DNA of 64,000 nt from Shimia abyssi. GTDB lineage: Bacteria > Pseudomonadota > Alphaproteobacteria > Rhodobacterales > Rhodobacteraceae. A program made the translations under genes and the position numbers. The DNA lies in contig NZ_PYGJ01000004.1 of assembly GCF_003014475.1 (NCBI RefSeq), positions 124,001 to 188,000 on the forward strand, given 5' to 3'. Below are positions 25,748-35,888 of the stretch, one piece after another. Under the pieces are notes generated by a model that worked only from the letters and a program-made list of their open reading frames with translations, had not been told where the DNA came from and made no database searches. Numbering within the stretch: the first letter of the stretch is position 1; each line of letters begins with the position of its first letter.

Positions 25748-26629
25748 ATGGTGGCGGCTCCGGGCACTCCGCGCGCGTCATCAGATGCGTTGCTGAACAC
25801 GCAGCGGTCGCGACGGCCCCGCAATATGGGGCAGATCATCCGCTGGCTGTTGTTATTCATCGGCGGCATTCTGATGATCATGCCAATTGCTTATATGATC
25901 TCGACCTCGCTGAAATGGCCGCATGAGGTGTATAACGTCAAGCTCATCCCCGATGAGCCAACAATTGAGAATTACACCTATGTGCTTGAGGATGGGCGGT
26001 TTTATTGGTGGTTCGTGAATTCGATCATCATCGCGACCATCACGACGATCTGTAACCTGCTGTTTGACTCGCTGGTGGGGTACACGCTGTGCAAATTCCG
26101 GTTTCCGGGGCGGCAGATCGTGTTTATTGCAATCCTGTCAACGCTGATGATCCCAACCGAAATGCTGGTGATCCCGTGGTATCTGATGAGCCAGAGCTTT
26201 GGCTGGCTGGACAGTTATTGGGGGATCATGTTCCCCGGATTGATGACCGCCTTTGGCACGTTCCTTATGAAGCAATTCTTTGAGAGCGTACCGGATGATT
26301 TCATCGAGGCGGCACGGATTGACGGGCTGAACGAGCTGCAAATCTGGTGGACGGTGGCAATGCCATTGGTGAAACCTGCGCTGGCGGCATTGGCGATTTT
26401 TGTATTCCTTGGCAACTGGACCGCATTTTTGTGGCCACTGATCGTGACCAATTCGGTTGATATGTACACGATCCCTGTGGGGCTTTCGGGCTTTGGCGAC
26501 GAGGCAGATGTGGCTTGGGAACTGATCATGACCGGGGCGGCGATTTCCACGATCCCGACGTTGGTTGTGTTCCTGATATTCCAGCGATTTATCATTCGCG
26601 GCGTCGTGATGGCGGGGCTTAAGGGATGA
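25748..26629 (+). CDS. Sugar ABC transporter permease (MalG/UgpE type)
   Basis: 293 aa, starting at the base after the previous stop. An N-terminal cytoplasmic tail with several Arg precedes six membrane helices (first at about residues 34-52, LLFIGGILMIMPIAYMI). The EAA loop is EAARIDGLNELQIWWTVAMP (about 196-215). It ends FIIRGVVMAGLKG, the usual C-terminus of MalG-type permeases (GVVAGLTAGAVKG-like). Second membrane subunit of the importer. Confidence 0.92.
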   Translation: MVAAPGTPRASSDALLNTQRSRRPRNMGQIIRWLLLFIGGILMIMPIAYMISTSLKWPHEVYNVKLIPDEPTIENYTYVLEDGRFYWWFVNSIIIATITTICNLLFDSLVGYTLCKFRFPGRQIVFIAILSTLMIPTEMLVIPWYLMSQSFGWLDSYWGIMFPGLMTAFGTFLMKQFFESVPDDFIEAARIDGLNELQIWWTVAMPLVKPALAALAIFVFLGNWTAFLWPLIVTNSVDMYTIPVGLSGFGDEADVAWELIMTGAAISTIPTLVVFLIFQRFIIRGVVMAGLKG

Positions 26630-26668
26630 GTTTTGCTATGTTTTCACAGAGTGATTGGGCGGCTTGCT

Positions 26669-28147
26669 ATGACTGACACCAGCATCTTTCCTGATCCCGC
26701 CTATAAGGACACGGTGCTTGCGCCGCTGTTTGAGGGCGTGAAAGCGCATTATGCACAGCACATGGATGCCATCAATCGCGCGCATTTGGTGATGCTGGTC
26801 GAGACAGGCATATTGTCGGCAGCCGAGGGGCGCAAGATCGCGCAAGCGCTGCGCGAAATTGATGCCGAAACCGATGTTGGCGCGCTGGTTTATACCGGCG
26901 AGCATGAGGATTACTTCTTCTTTGTTGAGGCGCAATTGCGCGCAAAGCTGGGGGATCTGGGCGGGGCCTTGCACACGGCGCGGTCGCGCAATGACATGGA
27001 CCACACCTTGTTCAAAATGGCGCTGCGGGTGCGGGCAGAGGCGATGCTGGAACAGGTCACCGCGCTGTCTGAGGCTTTGGTGGCAAAGGCCCGTCAGGAG
27101 AGTGATACGTTGATCGTGGCCTATACCCACGGTCAACCGGCACAGCCCACGACGTTTGGGCACTATCTGGGCGCGATGATCGAGGTGTTGAACCGCGATG
27201 CACACCGGTTGTCAGCGGCGATTGATGGGCTTGGTCACAGCCCGATGGGCGCCGCTGCCATTACCACATCCGGCTTTCCCATTGACCGCCACCGCATGGC
27301 GGCGCTGTTGGGGTTTGAGGGGCCGTTAGTGAATTCATATGGCTGCATTGCGTCGGTGGATTACGTCACGGGCCTGTATTCGGCAGTCAAGCTTGTGTTT
27401 CTGCATTTGGGGCGGGTTATTCAGGATCTGGCGTTCTGGTCCAGTTTTGAGGTGGGTCAGCTTTACGTGCCCAATGCGCTGGTCCAGATCAGCTCGATCA
27501 TGCCGCAAAAGCGTAACCCGGTGCCGATCGAACATATGCGCCATCTGTCATCGGTGACATGTGGGCGCTGCGATATGGTGGTGAACACCATGCACAACAC
27601 GCCCTTTACCGACATGAATGACAGCGAAGGCGAGGTTCAGCAGGCCGGATATGCGGCGTTTGAAAGCGGCGCACGGGTGCTAAAACTATTAACGGCATTT
27701 TTGCCCGCATGTTCGATCAACGAGGATCGCGTGCGCCAAAATACAGACGCGGCGTCGATCACCATCACGGAGCTGGCCGATACGTTGGTGCGCGCCGAGG
27801 GGCTGTCGTTTCGTCAGGCACATGAGATCGCGGCAGAGGTTGCGCGCGGGCTGGATCGTCAGCCGCTTTCGGCTGGATTTGAGGCGTTTCAGGCCGCGTT
27901 TGAGGCTGCGACAGACCGAGCGCCACAGATGGACAAACCCACGTTTCAGGCAGCGGTCAGCCCAGAGACGTTTGTGTCGGTGCGCGACCGGGTTGGTGGC
28001 CCTGCTCCGGCGGCATTAGAGGCCGCGCTTGCCTCCTATTCCGCTGATCTGGCCGCGTTGCGCGTGGACGCAACGACGCGCCGGGCGCGCATTTCACAAG
28101 CTGACACAGACCGCGCCACCGCCTTTGCCCTTTTGTTGGAGACCTGA
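26669..28147 (+). CDS. Argininosuccinate lyase-like enzyme (fumarase/aspartase superfamily)
   Basis: 492 aa from the ATG at 26669; upstream in-frame TTG at 26633 is less likely. Superfamily landmarks: HTARSRNDMDHTLFKMALR (about residues 105-123; argininosuccinate lyases have RSRNDQ), the catalytic-base region AYTHGQPAQPTTFGHYL (about 150), and the flexible signature loop SSIMPQKRNP (about 277). The enzyme should cleave a C-N (or C-O) bond with release of fumarate. It lies inside a sugar ABC operon, between the permease and ATPase genes, not with arg genes. A dedicated catabolic role, for example on an aspartylated compound as in EDDS lyases, is more likely than arginine synthesis. This function is inference. 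Confidence 0.82.
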   Translation: MTDTSIFPDPAYKDTVLAPLFEGVKAHYAQHMDAINRAHLVMLVETGILSAAEGRKIAQALREIDAETDVGALVYTGEHEDYFFFVEAQLRAKLGDLGGALHTARSRNDMDHTLFKMALRVRAEAMLEQVTALSEALVAKARQESDTLIVAYTHGQPAQPTTFGHYLGAMIEVLNRDAHRLSAAIDGLGHSPMGAAAITTSGFPIDRHRMAALLGFEGPLVNSYGCIASVDYVTGLYSAVKLVFLHLGRVIQDLAFWSSFEVGQLYVPNALVQISSIMPQKRNPVPIEHMRHLSSVTCGRCDMVVNTMHNTPFTDMNDSEGEVQQAGYAAFESGARVLKLLTAFLPACSINEDRVRQNTDAASITITELADTLVRAEGLSFRQAHEIAAEVARGLDRQPLSAGFEAFQAAFEAATDRAPQMDKPTFQAAVSPETFVSVRDRVGGPAPAALEAALASYSADLAALRVDATTRRARISQADTDRATAFALLLET

Positions 28148-28149
28148 CT

Positions 28150-29208
28150 TTGGCTACACTTTCTCTGAACAATCTCAAAAAATCCTATGGGTCCACCGAA
28201 GTGCTGCACGGTATCTCGCTGGACGTGGCGGACGGGGAATTTGTTGTCTTTGTCGGCCCGTCGGGTTGCGGCAAATCCACCACCCTGCGGATGATTGCAG
28301 GGCTTGAGGAAACCACCAGCGGTATTATCGAAATCGGCGGGCGCGAGGTGAATAATCTGGAGCCCAAAGAGCGCGATATTGCGATGGTTTTTCAGAATTA
28401 TGCGATCTATCCGCATATGTCGGTGAAAAAGAACATCGCTTTTGGGCTACGATCCTCGAAAATGCCAAAACCCGACAAAGAGAAGCGCATTCAAGAGGTT
28501 GCGGGCATTCTCGATATGGTGGATCTATTAGAGCGCAAGCCCAATCAGCTGTCTGGCGGACAGCGTCAACGGGTTGCGATTGGGCGGGCCATGGTGCGCG
28601 ATCCGGCGGTGTTTCTGTTTGACGAACCACTGTCCAATCTGGACGCGCAATTGCGCACGCAGATGCGGCTTGAGATCAAGAAACTGCACCAACGCGTTGG
28701 CAACACCATCATCTTTGTGACCCACGATCAAGTCGAAGCGATGACGATGGCGGACCGGATCGTGATTATGAAAGACGGCCATATTCAACAGGTCGGCACC
28801 CCGGCAGAAGTGTTTCACAAGCCCGCCAACACGTTTGTGGCACGCTTTATCGGCGCGCCGTCCATGAACCTGTTGGCGGGGCAGATTGAGGGGGCCACCG
28901 CGCGGCTGAAAGGCGATGTGCAGGTGGCTGTACCGACGTTGGAGAATGCGGGGCGCCGGGACATTCTTTTGGGTGTGAGACCGGATGACCTGCACCCAAA
29001 CAGCGGCAATCCGATCATTGGTGGCAAGGTGATCTTGCGCGAACCGCTTGGCTCGGAGACGTTGATTTACGTCGACACGCCATCGGGCGAGATAATAGCC
29101 AAGGCTGATGGCCGCACCCCGCCCAATGTCGGGGATATTGTTGAGCTGGGCGCGTTGCCGGAGAACCTGCACATTTTTGATACGGAAAGCGGCGAGGCCC
29201 TCACATGA
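28150..29208 (+). CDS. Sugar ABC transporter ATP-binding protein (MalK/UgpC type)
   Basis: 352 aa from a TTG start 2 nt after the lyase stop. Walker A GPSGCGKSTT (about residues 37-46), Q-loop VFQNYAIYPHMSV (about 80), signature LSGGQRQRVAIGRAM (about 134), Walker B FLFDEPLSNLDA (about 156) and switch His in FVTHDQVEAMTMADR (about 190). A C-terminal TOBE/OB regulatory domain (about 240-350) is typical of MalK-like subunits, which power CUT1 importers. Overlaps the kinase gene by 4 nt (ATGA). Confidence 0.94.
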   Translation: MATLSLNNLKKSYGSTEVLHGISLDVADGEFVVFVGPSGCGKSTTLRMIAGLEETTSGIIEIGGREVNNLEPKERDIAMVFQNYAIYPHMSVKKNIAFGLRSSKMPKPDKEKRIQEVAGILDMVDLLERKPNQLSGGQRQRVAIGRAMVRDPAVFLFDEPLSNLDAQLRTQMRLEIKKLHQRVGNTIIFVTHDQVEAMTMADRIVIMKDGHIQQVGTPAEVFHKPANTFVARFIGAPSMNLLAGQIEGATARLKGDVQVAVPTLENAGRRDILLGVRPDDLHPNSGNPIIGGKVILREPLGSETLIYVDTPSGEIIAKADGRTPPNVGDIVELGALPENLHIFDTESGEALT

Positions 29209-30068
29209 AGGCGCCGATCCTGAGTGCGGGACGGCTTTATTGCGATCTGGTGTTCGCCAACACGCCGCGATTGCCCACCTTTGGCACCGAAGTCTTTGCA
29301 CCGGGCCTGTCGCTTCATGCCGGAGGGGGAGCATTCATCACCGGGGCGACATTGTCCGCGCTGGGACATTCGGTCTGGCAGTTTTCCACCCTGCCCGCGC
29401 GACCGTTTGACAGCGTTGCACTGGCCGACCTGGCCGCGCACGGTGTGGTCGCAACAGCCACCGCAGCAGCAGGTGAAAACGTCGATCCGCAAGTGACTGT
29501 TGCCATCGCCCATGCAGGCGACCGCGCATTTTTAACAAGGGCCGATGGCCCTGCCATTCCCGACCCTGCATCATTGGATTTCGCAAAATTCGCTCATTTG
29601 CATATCGGCGAATTGAGCACACTTGAGGAAATGCCCGAATTACTGGAGCGCGCGCGCGCAGCAAATATGACTGTCTCGCTGGATTGCGGCTGGCAAGATA
29701 GCTATGCGCCGAATGTTGGCCAACTGATTGCAGCGATTGATGTTTTCCTGCCCAACGAAAGTGAGGTCGCCGCGCTGTCCGCCATTGGCATTCCGGAAAA
29801 TTGCGCGCCCCTGACTGTAATCAAGGGCGGTAAAACCGGCGCGCGCGCCAGAACCCGCACCAGCGACACCTGGACGTACAAAAGCACGACTCAGGTCGAG
29901 GTGTTGGACGCGACCGGCGCAGGAGACGCGTTCAACGCCGGTTTCCTGTCCTGTTGGCTCAATAAAATCCCACTGGAGCAGTGCCTAACCAAAGGCAACG
30001 AGCACGGGACCGCCGCCGTTCAGGCGTTTGGTGGTGCGAGCTATCTGACTCAAATGGAAACGGCGTAA
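29205..30068 (+). CDS. PfkB-family carbohydrate kinase
   Basis: 287 aa, somewhat short for the family (about 300-320). The N-terminal substrate lid region includes LHAGGGAFITGATLSALGH (about residues 36-54). The second PfkB signature VLDATGAGDAFNAGFL (about 225-240) contains the catalytic Asp (GAGD). VFLPNESEVAAL (about 174) is the usual NxxE motif for magnesium and ATP. Last gene of the ABC operon, coupled to the ATPase. It probably phosphorylates the imported sugar or the sugar freed by the lyase and deacetylase steps. Confidence 0.92.
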   Translation: MKAPILSAGRLYCDLVFANTPRLPTFGTEVFAPGLSLHAGGGAFITGATLSALGHSVWQFSTLPARPFDSVALADLAAHGVVATATAAAGENVDPQVTVAIAHAGDRAFLTRADGPAIPDPASLDFAKFAHLHIGELSTLEEMPELLERARAANMTVSLDCGWQDSYAPNVGQLIAAIDVFLPNESEVAALSAIGIPENCAPLTVIKGGKTGARARTRTSDTWTYKSTTQVEVLDATGAGDAFNAGFLSCWLNKIPLEQCLTKGNEHGTAAVQAFGGASYLTQMETA

Positions 30069-30319
30069 GAGAGGCCTCAATTCGCAGACGAATTTGGGGA
30101 GGATGGTTCCAAATCAAGAGTGCGTTCTAACCGCTATCGATCTAAGCCTGCCGCTTGCAATGTATAGAAGTCTTGGAACTAGCAACTTGGGTCAGCCCGA
30201 GTGCGGTCCCTTGGCTCAGATAGATTGAACAAAATTGGCGACTTAATTCATGGTTGATTCATACGCACGTACAGAAAACCAGACCTTGCAGTCGATTGAT
30301 ATCACACCTCTCTATCAGG

Positions 30320-30348
30320 TTGACAGTGTAGGAGATTTGACTGATACA
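30320..30348 (+). promoter_or_regulatory. Sigma-70-type promoter of the tRNA-Arg gene
   Basis: TTGACA (30320-30325), a 17-bp spacer and GATACA (30343-30348) lie 14 bp upstream of the tRNA 5' end. Hexamers and spacing match the housekeeping consensus well. Confidence 0.65.
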
Positions 30349-30362
30349 GCCGAAAGAAAAGC

Positions 30363-30440
30363 GGGCCGTTAGCTCAGCTGGATTAGAGCAGGGAACTTCT
30401 AATTCTCAGGTCGGGGGTTCGAGTCCTCCACGGCTCGCCA
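30363..30440 (+). tRNA. tRNA-Arg (anticodon UCU)
   Basis: 78 nt including an encoded CCA. The acceptor stem GGGCCGT/ACGGCTC pairs over 7 bp with one G-U. The D arm is GCTC/GAGC, the anticodon stem is GGGAA/TTCTC with the loop CTTCTAA (anticodon TCT, reading AGA), and the T arm is GGGGG-TTCGAGT-CCTCC. Discriminator base G. AGA is a rare codon in this GC-rich genome. Confidence 0.93.
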
Positions 30441-30865
30441 AATCTTGCCCAACTGCCGACGAGGCAAAAGCGTTTAGAATTGGCCGCTTTCTTAAAATTC
30501 ATCTGTGAATGAGTTGGTCGCTGCACCGCCCGCTATTCCGCGCCGCGACTTGGTGCAAATGCGTCTTTCAGGGCGACTTTGCAGACCTTCCTGCTAAAAT
30601 CAGACCATCCTAATTTCGCTCGCCCAAACCAGCCTGGCTGGTAATGTGTCTTCGTCACGAGATGCCTGCACTTTGACTAAGGAGGGTGTCACAGGTGAGC
30701 AAACGGACACACAAACTTCCCGGCATTCGAAAAAATTCTGCTCACTTACTTCAAAGCCGAAACTGATAAAAGTCTTTGCCCAAAGCAGGCCGGACTCAAG
30801 CCCCTAGGGGCAAGGCAGATTGGCTTGATTTCAAAGAATACCACTAACGATGCAGGCTGAGTCGA
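30441..30865. other. Non-coding stretch downstream of tRNA-Arg
   Basis: About 425 bp with no gene I can support. A 23-codon frame at 30695 starts at GTG after AAGGAGG but has no recognisable product. No copy of the tRNA 3' end is seen further downstream, so there is no direct sign of an integrated element, although the following 1.6 kb is visibly decayed. Confidence 0.5.
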
Positions 30866-31775
30866 ATGGACATCCGCCAGATCAAATGTTTCGTAGCTGT
30901 GGCGGAGGAATTGCATTTCAGACGAGCGGCCGAGCGCATTGGAGTTGCTCAGGCTGTCTTGTCTGCACATGTAAAGCGCCTTGAGGAGGAGCTTGGTTTT
31001 CCGCTGCTTTTTCGCACCACACGACATGTGAGTTTGACACAGGTTGGCTATGTTTACCTTGAGGAGGTGCAGGCCGTTCTGGCGCAGTTGGAGCGGGCCG
31101 TGGAAAAGGCCACAATTGCAGCGCACAGTCGTTTCGACAATCTTCGCATAGGTGGATTTGATGCGGCATTGATTTGGTTTTTGCCGCCAATTTTACACCA
31201 GTTCCAAGCGCTTCACCCCGGCATACAGCTGCGTTTGACCGAAGGTGCGGCATCCGGCATTCAAATTGACGAGTTGTCACGGCATCACATCGACCTTGCC
31301 TTCTTTCGGCCGCCAACGGCACGTGAAGGGATCGAATGGGAAACGCTTATTTAAAGAGGACGTCTATGTTGCATTGCCAAATGACGATCTCCTTGCGCAT
31401 CGCGACGAAATCGATGTGCAAGAGCTTTCTGGTAGACGCTTGATCACCTACCCGCGTCACTCTCGCCCATATCTGTCTTCAATGGTGGCTCAATGCACCG
31501 CTCAGGTCGAAGATCTTGTTGTTGCAGACATCGAAGTTTTGGATAAATCTACCTTACTTCCACTTGTTGCACAGGGAAGCGGTATCGGGCTGGTTCCGCA
31601 ATGGGTTACTGAGATGCCTGTCAATGGCGTTGCCTTCGTCAAACTAAGTCATGCGCCAGTCTTGCAGTTTGGGGTCGCATGGCGGGAAAGGGATGCATCC
31701 CGCGATAGCCTGCTCGACTTTGTCCAGCTTGCGCGCGAGGAAGCCAAGCGAATTGATTTAAGGTTCAGGCGATAG
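30866..31775 (+). pseudogene. Frameshifted LysR-type regulator gene
   Basis: The first frame (162 codons) holds the HTH (IRQIKCFVAVAEELHFRRAAERIG, in part) and the start of the effector domain, then stops after GIEWETLI at 31352. The remaining effector domain continues in another frame as KEDVYVALPNDDLLAHRDEI and runs to LRFRR at 31775. Removing one base at about 31349 restores WETLFKEDVYVALP, so a single-base insertion broke the gene. The intact product would have been about 302 aa. No long homopolymer is present at the site to suggest a read error. The gene points toward the dehalogenase-like pseudogene. Confidence 0.82.
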
Positions 31776-31806
31776 TTTTCAGGCCGCGAGTATTTTACGC
31801 CAACAA

Positions 31807-32280
31807 TCAGGAACGCTTGTTGGTCTCTCTTCTGCGCGAAAATGACCGCCGGGGAGAGATTTTCCGGAACCATGTATCACCCAGCTTGAGGCAATCAAAG
31901 TGCTTCCGCATAGCGCCACTTGATCCCCACACCGCATACACCGGAACTGTCATCGGGCCATTTTCAGCGCTGTCATGCTCAATGTCTATCGCACAGGCGG
32001 CGCGATAAACCTCGCAATCGGAGGCGACGGTGTCTGGATTTCGCCAACACTCCAGATATTCTTCTAAGGCAGGTCGAACAAAGATGCCTGCCCCGGCAGA
32101 CCCTGTGCAGCACTTCTTGCGCCAGTAGCAATCGGGATCTGCGCCGATCGTTCGTTCTGGAATTGGAAATGGCTGAATGACCCAAAACCACCAACAGTGA
32201 TCTGCCGCAAATTAGGCGGTCGTGGCACCACGCATTTCGCGTGTTGGAGCAATATCGAGAGTAAGAAGCGCCTTTACCCT
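31807..32280 (-). pseudogene. Decayed alpha/beta-hydrolase gene, haloacetate dehalogenase-like
   Basis: Reading the minus strand in one frame from about 32280 gives RVKALLTLDIAPTREMRG, an internal TAA, then FAADHCWWFWVIQPFPIPE, RTIGADPDCYWRKK, FVRPALEEYLECWRNP, VYRAACAIDIEHDSAE and VPVYAVWGSSGAMRKHFDCL, ending at TGA 31807. This order matches the second half of fluoroacetate/haloacetate dehalogenases (LDIxPTREM, WFFLxQPxPxPE, IGADPD, YRAAATIDLEHD, VLWG). The first half with the nucleophile Asp is not recognisable upstream, there is an in-frame stop, and the C-terminal His motif is eroded. A dead gene convergent with the broken LysR gene. Confidence 0.78.
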
Positions 32281-32511
32281 TCCGCAGATAAAGTGGCGAA
32301 CTGCTATGCTAAGGGAATGGCGGACTGGCTTACTCCGCTCGTTCGCTCCCGGCTGAATTTACAACGGGGGTTTGGGCCAGTGTGCTGGCCGCAATTCTGA
32401 ACCGTTCATCCGCGTGATCAGAGGCTATTCCGCGTTTGCAGCTGTGGGCGAAACGCGCTGTAGGCCCATCGCACACCGATCTCGACACGTTCTTGACTAT
32501 GTTCGTTTTCC

Positions 32512-34262
<1,751 letters not shown>

Positions 34263-34269
34263 TCAATGC

Positions 34270-34340
34270 AATCTAACTGTCAAATATCGCGTGCCGGGAT
34301 ATAACGGAAGGCATGACAATTTCGCCCTGAGAGTTAGATT
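34270..34340. promoter_or_regulatory. Inverted repeat in the tmpA-lysR divergent region (candidate operator)
   Basis: AATCTAACTGTCA (34270-34282) and TGAGAGTTAGATT (34328-34340) are inverted copies matching at 12 of 13 positions. One lies 20 bp from the tmpA start codon and the other ends 6 bp before the lysR ATG. Symmetrical placement of one half near each start suggests joint control of both transcripts by the LysR protein. Confidence 0.6.
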
Positions 34341-34345
34341 TTTTA

Positions 34346-35224
34346 ATGAGTGAGACACGAGGTTTGCCGCCCCTTGACTGGCTGCGCATATTTGAAGCTG
34401 CGGCCCGGCTGCAGGGGTTTAGCGCAGCAGCCCGCGAATTTGGACTGACACAGGCGGCGGTCAGTCAGCGTATTCGCAATCTGGAGAGCTGGTTGGGGCG
34501 CGACCTGTTTGTCCGTTCCGCGCGCGGTGTGACGCTAACCTACGCGGGCGAAGGATACCTTCCGTTGGTACAAGACGCATTAAGTCGGCTGGAGCGGGGC
34601 ACTGAGGCTATGTTCGGCACTGCGCCGAGAGACATGCATATCTCGGCGTTATCTTCACATCTGGATGCGCTGGTGCTGCCAGCCTTGCCCGAATTTACGT
34701 ACGCCCACCCAAATGTGCAGGTGGTGGTGGATACGGTGCCGCAGCGGTCAAACTTTGAGCAGGACCGAACGGCTCTGCAACTGCGGTTTGGCCGTGGCGA
34801 TTGGGCACGACGAAAGGCGGCATTAATTTGCAAGGAAGAGTTGGCGCCGATGGCGGCAGGACAGGACAACAGGGAATGGCCAGAGATCGCGGGTATCAAG
34901 CTGCGCGGCGAGCGGCCCGGCTGGCGCGATTGGGCAGCTGTAACCGGGTACCCTGCCCCGGCGCAGGATCGGTTAAGCGTCGATTCCATGCAGCACGCGC
35001 TAAGCGCAGCGGCGGCAGGGGGTGGGGTCGCCCTTGGCTCGGTGGCGCTGGCACGACCACATTTAGAGGCTGGCAGGCTGCGAAAACTGGCGCTGCCTTC
35101 GCTGGCAACCGAGGACGGCTATTGGCTGACATGGCCAGAGGATGAGTTCCGTGCGCCCAAAGCGCAGCAGATGTTAGCTGATTTTACGACAGCCCTGCGC
35201 GGTTCGGTTGGGACTATTGAATAG
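34346..35224 (+). CDS. LysR-type regulator, probable controller of tmpAB
   Basis: 292 aa in the GcvA-like branch: PLDWLRIFEAAARLQGFSAAA at the N-terminus, HTH about residues 22-45 (FGLTQAAVSQRIRNLESWLG), effector domain about 95-285 with FGRGDWARRKAALICKEEL and YWLTWPEDEF near the end. It diverges from tmpA with a shared 95-bp control region that carries a 13-bp inverted repeat. Phosphonate oxygenase pairs are usually substrate-inducible, so an activator responding to the trimethylated phosphonate is likely. The effector itself is not known from sequence. Confidence 0.88.
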   Translation: MSETRGLPPLDWLRIFEAAARLQGFSAAAREFGLTQAAVSQRIRNLESWLGRDLFVRSARGVTLTYAGEGYLPLVQDALSRLERGTEAMFGTAPRDMHISALSSHLDALVLPALPEFTYAHPNVQVVVDTVPQRSNFEQDRTALQLRFGRGDWARRKAALICKEELAPMAAGQDNREWPEIAGIKLRGERPGWRDWAAVTGYPAPAQDRLSVDSMQHALSAAAAGGGVALGSVALARPHLEAGRLRKLALPSLATEDGYWLTWPEDEFRAPKAQQMLADFTTALRGSVGTIE

Positions 35225-35888
35225 ACGGCCGTGGATTGCGGCTGGCGTGGGTGTGAATTTTGCGGATGCTCCATTCCACAGCATCGCGCATGGCGCTGCC
35301 CAAGGCCCCGTCAAACGCATTGGCGATGTCCATCATTTCATCACTGGAGGCGACGCGCAGTTTTTCGAAGCTGGAAGAGGCAACGATGTGGTCGCTGAAG
35401 TCGTCAATGATCTTGATATTCAGACGCACATGAACCTCTAGAGCACTTTGGGCTGCGTCACCATCGGGCAGGTTGTTGGGCAAGCGGGCCTGAAATTCGC
35501 GGATGTCAGTGACCACCGTGTAATCAGAGCGCAGGCCCACGGTTGAGCGGCCCACAGCGCCAACCCGACCGCTGTTTTCAAAGCTCTCGATCATCAGAGA
35601 TTGAATGATCAGCGGCGCGCGATCGACCCAGCGCACGCCCGGAAGGTATTGCACCTGAAGCGGGTTTGGCATGACTGCAATCTGGTCTGTATCCACGGCG
35701 GCGGTCGCGGTAGGCACCTCAACCACAATCTGCTGTGACACGCGGGGGAGCGACGAGCTGAACGTGCTTTTGGGGGTCAGTGAGTAGAGGTCAGACGGCG
35801 TGGCCGCTTTGTTCAGTGTACCTAGACCAGCACAGCCAGACAGCACGAAACCCGCAAGCAGCGGCAAGAGAGAAAAGGCACGTGTCAT
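35214..35888 (-). CDS. ABC-type transport auxiliary lipoprotein (PqiC-like) of the MCE system
   Basis: 224 aa. Lipoprotein signal peptide with lipobox LSGC (Cys at residue 19), so it is lipid-anchored, probably in the outer membrane. The mature part matches the ABC_trans_aux family: LYSLTPKSTF near the start, QIAVMPNPLQVQYLPGVRWVDRAPLIIQSLMIESFENSG in the middle (read in pieces) and a C-terminal helix. Start overlaps the MlaD stop by 4 nt. Such lipoproteins receive or pass lipids for MCE transporters. Its 3' end overlaps the convergent lysR gene by 11 nt. Confidence 0.87.
   Translation of the reverse strand: MTRAFSLLPLLAGFVLSGCAGLGTLNKAATPSDLYSLTPKSTFSSSLPRVSQQIVVEVPTATAAVDTDQIAVMPNPLQVQYLPGVRWVDRAPLIIQSLMIESFENSGRVGAVGRSTVGLRSDYTVVTDIREFQARLPNNLPDGDAAQSALEVHVRLNIKIIDDFSDHIVASSSFEKLRVASSDEMMDIANAFDGALGSAMRDAVEWSIRKIHTHASRNPRPSIQ

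Noticed and set aside
30695-30766. A 23-codon GTG frame after AAGGAGG downstream of tRNA-Arg
   Set aside because: The ribosome binding site looks good, but the peptide has no recognisable similarity and the region is decaying.
32197-32400. A 67-codon plus-strand frame in the region before tmpB
   Set aside because: It overlaps the dehalogenase-like pseudogene on the other strand and has no domain of its own.
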